Below, in pieces: positions 5,547 to 7,007 of a stretch of DNA of 7,007 nucleotides; position 1 is the first letter of the stretch; every line of letters begins with the position of its first letter. The DNA is from a bacterium (lineage in GTDB: Bacteria; Oederibacteriota; Muellerivitia; Muellerivitales; Muellerivitaceae). Made by a program: the position numbers and the translations under genes. The notes beneath the pieces were generated by a model. It was not told the DNA's origin. It did not search any database and saw only the letters and a list, made by a program, of their open reading frames with translations. The DNA is taken from assembly GCA_025980505.1 (NCBI GenBank), contig JAICXI010000097.1, positions 1 to 7,007 of the forward strand, read 5' to 3'.

Positions 5547-6420
5547 AATCCTTCAAGCCGATGATCGACAGCGGCTGGGAGGACATCCGGACCTCCAGAA
5601 GGTCGCCCAGGGGGAACGGGATCGACAGGTTGGCGCCGTCGATGAAAATCCTCCCTTCTTTCATGTAGGAAATGACCTTGAAGGCCGTTCCCGGCCCCAC
5701 GATCCCCCTCAGCAGCCTCCGGCGGCCGAACTTCTTCTGGTAAACCTCCCGCACTACATACTGGAACCTCCGGGCGGAAGCCGGAAGGCACCGGCCGCCC
5801 GCCGAAAGGGTGGCGGCCGTGGACCCCGCGGCCGTGCTGATCCAAACGCCGCTGGACATTTGCTCTTCCACGCGCTCCCCGACTTTCAGGATGTACCGGG
5901 AGGTCCCCGCCGGGCTCGACGTGGTGATCAAAAGGTCGTTCAAGACCAGCCAATGGCTCTTCCGGCCGTTGATGCGGAACTCCATCCTGGGGACGGGCGT
6001 GGGTTGGAGCCGTCCCGACAGGTAGGCCCTCAATACCCGGGGAAAGGCCTTCCCATCGCAGCCGCTGAACCGCGCCACGCTGCGTTCCGGGTCCGAATTC
6101 ACGCCCAAAACCGGGATTTGCCGCACGAAATGGGAGACGTACAAAAGGGTTCCATCCCCTCCCACGGACACCACCATCCGGTACTTCCGGTCCACGTCCC
6201 GCAAGTGGTGGATGCGGTTGCGCAGGACCAGGGCGGTTTCCAGCCCTTCCTTCCGCAGGACGGCCAGGACCCCTTGAAGGCTCAAGTGGTGCCGTTGGTG
6301 GCTCCCCAGCACCACGTGCCAATAGGCGTCGTTCCTCAATTTGCGCATCAGTTGCCGGGAAGAAAGGTACTGGGTATAGGCGCTTTCCTTGTAAACCACC
6401 AGCACTTTGGGCTTGGACAC
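5545..6420 (-). CDS. nadK: NAD(H) kinase, NADK3-like
   Basis: NAD kinase phosphorylates NAD(H) to NADP(H) with ATP or polyphosphate in the cytoplasm and supplies NADPH, which RibD among others uses. The 291-residue product has VVSVGGDGTLL (GGDG 87-90, nucleotide-binding loop with catalytic Asp), LGVNSDP (105-111), LNDLLI (Asn-Asp 161-162), SPAGTSRY, SSGVWISTAAGSTAA (189-203) and GRIFIDG near 256-262. The NSDP loop, the SPAxxSRY segment and the TAAGSTAA...SAGG...FQYVVRE stretch resemble, from memory, the plant NADK3 (NADH kinase) branch more than E. coli NadK, so a preference for NADH is possible. The GTG at 6420 has AAGGA seven bases upstream; the longer frame starting with a TTG at 6531 adds 37 residues with no family character. 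It is co-directional with the broken membrane gene upstream. Confidence 0.92.
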   Translation of the reverse strand: MSKPKVLVVYKESAYTQYLSSRQLMRKLRNDAYWHVVLGSHQRHHLSLQGVLAVLRKEGLETALVLRNRIHHLRDVDRKYRMVVSVGGDGTLLYVSHFVRQIPVLGVNSDPERSVARFSGCDGKAFPRVLRAYLSGRLQPTPVPRMEFRINGRKSHWLVLNDLLITTSSPAGTSRYILKVGERVEEQMSSGVWISTAAGSTAATLSAGGRCLPASARRFQYVVREVYQKKFGRRRLLRGIVGPGTAFKVISYMKEGRIFIDGANLSIPFPLGDLLEVRMSSQPLSIIGLKD

Positions 6421-6425
6421 GGGTA

Positions 6426-6433
6426 TTTCCTTT
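6426..6433 (-). promoter_or_regulatory. nadK ribosome binding site supporting the GTG start
   Basis: On the minus strand AAAGGAAA lies just upstream of the GTG at 6420, with seven bases between AAGGA and the start codon. It favours the 291-residue form, whose N-terminus SKPKVLVVYKES begins directly with the first strand of the NAD kinase fold. I found no convincing promoter in the remaining spacer up to 6563. Confidence 0.6.
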
Positions 6434-6627
6434 GATTCTTCATAAAGATCGCCGGGGTGAAGAAGGAACCTTAAAGCCAATCCCCGGTAATCGGCATGGC
6501 GCTGACAAACGCAGCCCAAAAAGAAATCCAAGTTATCATCGCGGAAACTGAAAAGCTAGAATCTTATCGTTTCGAAAACGGGACATCAGGATCACCGCAA
6601 CGGGAATATGTAATAAGAAAAATCCAT

Positions 6628-6635
6628 AATAAAAC
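6628..6635 (+). repeat. Target-site duplication AATAAAAC, left copy
   Basis: This copy is identical to 6789-6796 and directly borders the inverted-repeat element. The match ends after eight bases on both sides (T versus C before it, C versus A after it). Confidence 0.75.
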
Positions 6636-6636
6636 C

Positions 6637-6660
6637 GGAACGATGCACTTGGCGTCCGTT
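6637..6660 (+). repeat. Terminal inverted repeat, left
   Basis: The inner 19 bases (6642-6660), containing ATGCACTTGGCGTCCGTT, are the exact reverse complement of 6764-6782. The outer four (GGAA) also match, with one mismatch at 6641. Position 6636, next to the target duplication, does not pair with 6788. Confidence 0.85.
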
Positions 6661-6763
6661 TCCAACAACCCTCGCCCCTTGCGCCGTGGTTTGGGTGGGT
6701 CCATAGGGTTATTCCCTAGGAGAGCATTTGGGGAGAGGGGGGATCGACGTCAAATCAACTGCG

Positions 6764-6787
6764 AACGGACGCCAAGTGCATCCTTCC
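6764..6787 (-). repeat. Terminal inverted repeat, right
   Basis: This is the reverse complement of 6637-6660 with one mismatch at 6783. Read on the minus strand it supplies the codons MHLASVR at the end of the truncated membrane protein. Confidence 0.85.
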
Positions 6788-6788
6788 C

Positions 6789-6796
6789 AATAAAAC
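6789..6796 (+). repeat. Target-site duplication AATAAAAC, right copy
   Basis: This is the second copy of the 8-bp direct repeat. On the minus strand it encodes the V-L-L codons of the membrane protein just before the insertion, and keeping one copy restores the downstream frame. Confidence 0.75.
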
Positions 6797-7007
6797 AAAC
6801 GGCCAATCCGATCCCGCCGGCGTTGAAGGATTCCCATTTTTAAAAATCGTCCCGGCAAAAAAGATTAAAACCGCCGGAACCACAGGAGCCATTATCCAGA
6901 GAAGGCATGGTTTCATGGGGGATTTTTTAAAGGCAAATGTCCAAAACAAAGCCGCCAAAATCATGACCGCCGGCGAAACGGTTACAGGCCATCCATAAAA
7001 AAGCCCC

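Larger units (their letters stand above)
6636..6788. mobile_element. MITE-like element, 153 bp, non-autonomous
   Basis: The ends form a 24-bp inverted repeat (6637-6660 and 6764-6787) with a single mismatch, and the element is flanked by an exact 8-bp direct repeat AATAAAAC. It contains no credible gene. Inside are further complementary segments: CCCTCGCCCC (6669-6678) with GGGGAGAGGG (6730-6739), nine of ten pairing, and a TAGGG/CCCTA stem (6704-6718). Size, inverted ends, target duplication and absence of a transposase fit a miniature inverted-repeat transposable element mobilised in trans. An 8-bp duplication is known for several IS families, including IS66, ISL3 and IS1595; I cannot choose among them. 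Insertion is supported independently by restoration of the membrane-protein frame on removal. Confidence 0.8.
6564..7007 (-). pseudogene. Small integral membrane protein gene interrupted by a MITE-like insertion; 5' end beyond the window
   Basis: The minus-strand frame is open from the right edge and I do not recognise a named family. It encodes two clear hydrophobic helices, one around VTVSPAVMILAALFWTFAF and one around LLWIMAPVVPAVLIFFAG, then the loop GTIFKNGNPSTPAGSD. At WPFVLL the frame runs into the inserted element and ends at 6755-6757 after the element-encoded tail GRMHLASVRS. Removing 6636-6788 and one copy of AATAAAAC joins the frame to WIFLITYSRCGDPDVPFSKR and a TAA at 6564-6566, completing a third hydrophobic helix. 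The insertion is 161 bases long, so it also shifts the frame. The truncated protein may still be made; loss of function is inferred. The gene may start at the ATG at 6964 or beyond the window. The DNA is visibly more AT-rich than its neighbours. Confidence 0.7.

Noticed and set aside
5489..6322. Minus-strand frame of 277 codons over nadK
   Set aside because: It overlaps nadK in another phase, and nadK has clear catalytic motifs.
6636..6788. Integron attC site
   Set aside because: Long perfect terminal arms and an 8-bp flanking duplication fit transposition, and I see no paired RYYYAAC/GTTRRRY core sites at the ends and no integrase.
6496..6843. Plus-strand frame of 115 codons across the MITE
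   Set aside because: It is open only because the element was inserted, runs antisense to the interrupted membrane gene, and has no matching features or convincing ribosome binding site.
1..7007. CRISPR array, tRNA or rRNA gene
   Set aside because: I saw no regularly spaced repeats, cloverleaf-like segment or rRNA-like sequence by eye; tRNAscan-SE and Rfam scans would be decisive.

Overview
The window is a GC-rich, gene-dense bacterial chromosome segment. It carries a riboflavin (flavin cofactor) operon on the minus strand, a divergent plus-strand pair (phosphoglycerate mutase and a lipoprotein peptidase), and a convergent NAD kinase gene. At the right edge is a small membrane-protein gene that appears to have been broken by a short inverted-repeat element. 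The genes are ordinary bacterial housekeeping types, and I cannot assign a phylum. The DUF327/YaaR protein (a family best known from Firmicutes and Spirochaetes) and the NADK3-like NAD kinase suggest a lineage away from the standard proteobacterial models, possibly uncultivated.

Region 1 (1-3870, minus strand): read in the direction of transcription, the order is ribD, ribE, yaaR (DUF327), ribBA, ribH (cut by the left edge). Together the rib genes encode every dedicated step from GTP and ribulose 5-phosphate to riboflavin except the intermediate dephosphorylation. ribD and ribE are one base apart, and ribE overlaps yaaR by an ATGA, so this is one transcription unit. An imperfect palindromic repeat of about 100 bp fills the yaaR-ribBA spacer and abuts the ribBA ribosome binding site. 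ribBA has an apparent one-base deletion in a G run near codon 54, which is either a real mutation or an assembly error. I see no FMN riboswitch upstream of ribD.

Region 2 (3842-5511): a divergent intergenic region has plausible sigma-70 promoters for ribD (minus) and gpmA (plus). gpmA encodes cofactor-dependent phosphoglycerate mutase. After a GC hairpin comes a lipoprotein of the M15B/VanY D-Ala-D-Ala carboxypeptidase type.

Region 3 (5511-7007): a GC hairpin separates the convergent peptidase and NAD kinase genes. Upstream of nadK lies a more AT-rich remnant of a small integral membrane protein gene. It is interrupted by a 153-bp MITE-like element with 24-bp terminal inverted repeats (23/24 matching) and an exact 8-bp target duplication, AATAAAAC. 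Removing the element and one duplication copy restores an open frame that completes a third hydrophobic helix and runs to a TAA stop. This reconstruction is the most notable observation in the window.
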